Shown: piece after piece, positions 62,640-64,000 of the stretch
Position numbering within the stretch: the stretch's first letter is position 1
How the letters are laid out: each line of letters starts with the position of its first letter
Assembly (NCBI RefSeq): GCF_018687715.1
Contig: NC_056757.1
Coordinates: forward strand, 24,461,001-24,525,000
From: Carya illinoinensis
Taxonomy: Eukaryota; Streptophyta; Magnoliopsida; Fagales; Juglandaceae
Direction of reading: 5' to 3'
DNA length: 64,000 nt
Translations under genes and position numbers: made by a program
The notes under the pieces: generated by a model
Told to the model about the DNA's origin: nothing
What the model saw: the letters and a program-made list of their open reading frames with translations, nothing else
Database searches by the model: none

Positions 62640-63982
62640 GAAAGCGTTTTACAACAAGTCTGCCTTTGTACCTCTTACTGCGATCATGCTCAGTTTTCAT
62701 CCGGTACACCCACTTGTTGTGTAATGCCTTCTTCCCTTATGGAATTTTTGTCAACTTTCATATCTGATTCCCTAACAGGGAATCCATATCATCTTTCATG
62801 ACCAGCTCCCACTTGCTAAAATTTTCATCTTGCAAGGTTTCTTCGTAACTCTGCGGTTCTTCACCATCTGTCAACAGAATATAATTCAAGGTAGGTGAAA
62901 AATACTGTGGAGGATGTATAGTCCTAACTGACCTACAAACTGCAACTGTAGGAGTGGAAGGCTCTGAAACTGCCTGCGGAATAATAGGAATGGGTGCACT
63001 GGACCCACTCTCCCCGTCACTCACATCTCATCACTGCACTGTGACCTCTGGTAGGTCATCTAATCTTACAAAGTCGGACTCCTGAGGAGCTACTTCAGAA
63101 GTTGTACTAGACTTATCCTTGTACATAATTTTCTCATTGAAAATCACAATTCTGCTTCTTATGATTTTCTGACCCTAATCATCCCAGAAACGATTGCTAA
63201 ATGCTTCGTCTCCATAACCAACGAAATAACATTTCCTTGACTTAGTCTCAAGTTTACTACGAGTATCAGAATCAATAAGTATATAAGAAAGACAGCCAAA
63301 AGCTTTAAGGTGAGAAAATTTAACCTCTTTCCCGCTCCAAACCTCCTCAGGCAATCCACAATCCAGTGGAACTGATGATCCTCTATTTATCAAGTAAATG
63401 GCAGTACTGACTGCATCTGATAGAAAGTGGGTGGTAGTCCAGCGTGCAACCTCATGCTTCTAGCACGCTTATTAATAGTTCTGTTCATACGCTCAGCAAC
63501 TCCATTTTGCTGTGGTGTCCTAGGAATGGTCTTTTCCATTCTGATATGAGAGCTGCACAATACTCCTTGAACCCTCCATCAATATACTCATCACCATTGT
63601 CAGACCTCAAACATTTTAGTTTCAGGCCTATCTCTGTCTCAATCATGGCCTTCAAAAAATACATCACATTAAATACATCACATTTATGCTTCAAAAAATA
63701 AACCTATACCTTCCTACTATGGTCATCAATGAACGTGAAATAGTAAAGAGAACCTCCAATAGATGCCACTGGGGAAGGTTCCCATACATCCGTGTGCACT
63801 AGATCCAGTTTTCTAGTTTTAGGCGTTCTACCACTTTTCAAGAAGCTGACTTTCTTTTGTTTCCCCATAATGCAACTTTCACACATATTGAGATCAACTG
63901 ACTTCAGTTCTGGTAGCTTGCCTCTAGACAGAAGTTCTTTCATACCCTTCTGACTCATATGGCCAAGCCTACAATGCCACAA
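62640..63982 (-). pseudogene. Copia C integrase region
   Basis: From right to left: GAG-pre-integrase MWHCRLGHMSQKGMKELLSR and CESCIMGKQKKVSFLKSG, integrase core LDLVHTDVWEPSP and YYFTFIDDHSRKV with the first catalytic D present, then IDGGFKEYC, and the region between IN and RT with FSPTLNYILLTDGEEPQSYE. Frames shift at about 63700, 63480 and 63180, so it is broken into pieces. Domain order is Ty1/copia. Confidence 0.87.
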
Positions 63983-64000
63983 ATCTGCTGTACTCTCTGC

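Larger units (their letters stand above)
60807..64000 (-). mobile_element. Copia C: Ty1/copia element, same family as copia B, cut by the window end
   Basis: The 3' LTR (60807-61230) and the pol region lie on the minus strand. The 5' LTR, gag, protease and primer site should lie beyond 64000. LTR ends and pol protein are close relatives of copia B. The left flanking 5-mer is GTCCA (60802-60806), to be compared with the missing right flank. It has fewer stops than copia A or B, but still several breaks. Confidence 0.92.

Overview
This is a nuclear window from a woody eudicot plant. The evidence is intron-containing genes with plant splice sites, Ty1/copia and L1-type elements, AT-rich MITEs and A-tails. 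The MITE and LTR types remind me of Fagales (walnut/oak alliance), but that is an impression from memory; I ran no search. No bacterial genes, CRISPR arrays, rRNA or tRNA genes were seen, and I found no clearly undescribed gene system. The novelty here lies mostly in repeat architecture.

Layout. Positions 1-17000 are a retroelement nest: a decayed copia (A, 1730-6930, minus), then an L1-type LINE (A, about 7672-16930, minus) whose middle part is flipped to the plus strand and carries a nested copia (B, 8178-13252, plus). Positions 17000-28270 hold one housekeeping gene, a 71-aa RNA polymerase subunit (NRPB10, four exons, minus, 19074-21193), and DNA transposons and MITEs, two of them with readable 8-bp hAT target duplications. 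Positions 28277-34918 are a BOI-type RING E3 ligase gene (337 aa, plus) whose second intron holds a 5'-truncated LINE with a 14-bp target duplication. Positions 35000-42350 hold a broken QCR8 copy (minus) and a 4.3-kb LINE (C, plus). Positions 42350-48950 are gene-poor, with MITEs and a 905-bp CCGG-rich inverted-repeat element.

Positions 48950-59615 are the gene-rich part, all on the plus strand: a pyroglutamyl-peptidase I gene (217 aa, four coding exons), an intronless E-class PPR gene (700 or 678 aa) and a nine-exon GH28 polygalacturonase gene (463 aa). From 60807 to the window end is a third copia (C, minus), from the same family as copia B, cut off by the window edge.

The protein genes are ordinary single-copy-type plant genes with no evident shared pathway: RNA polymerase core, ubiquitin ligation, peptide processing, organelle RNA handling and cell-wall pectin hydrolysis. 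Exon boundaries were assigned by eye from reading frame, GT/AG sites and remembered family sequences, without transcript data.
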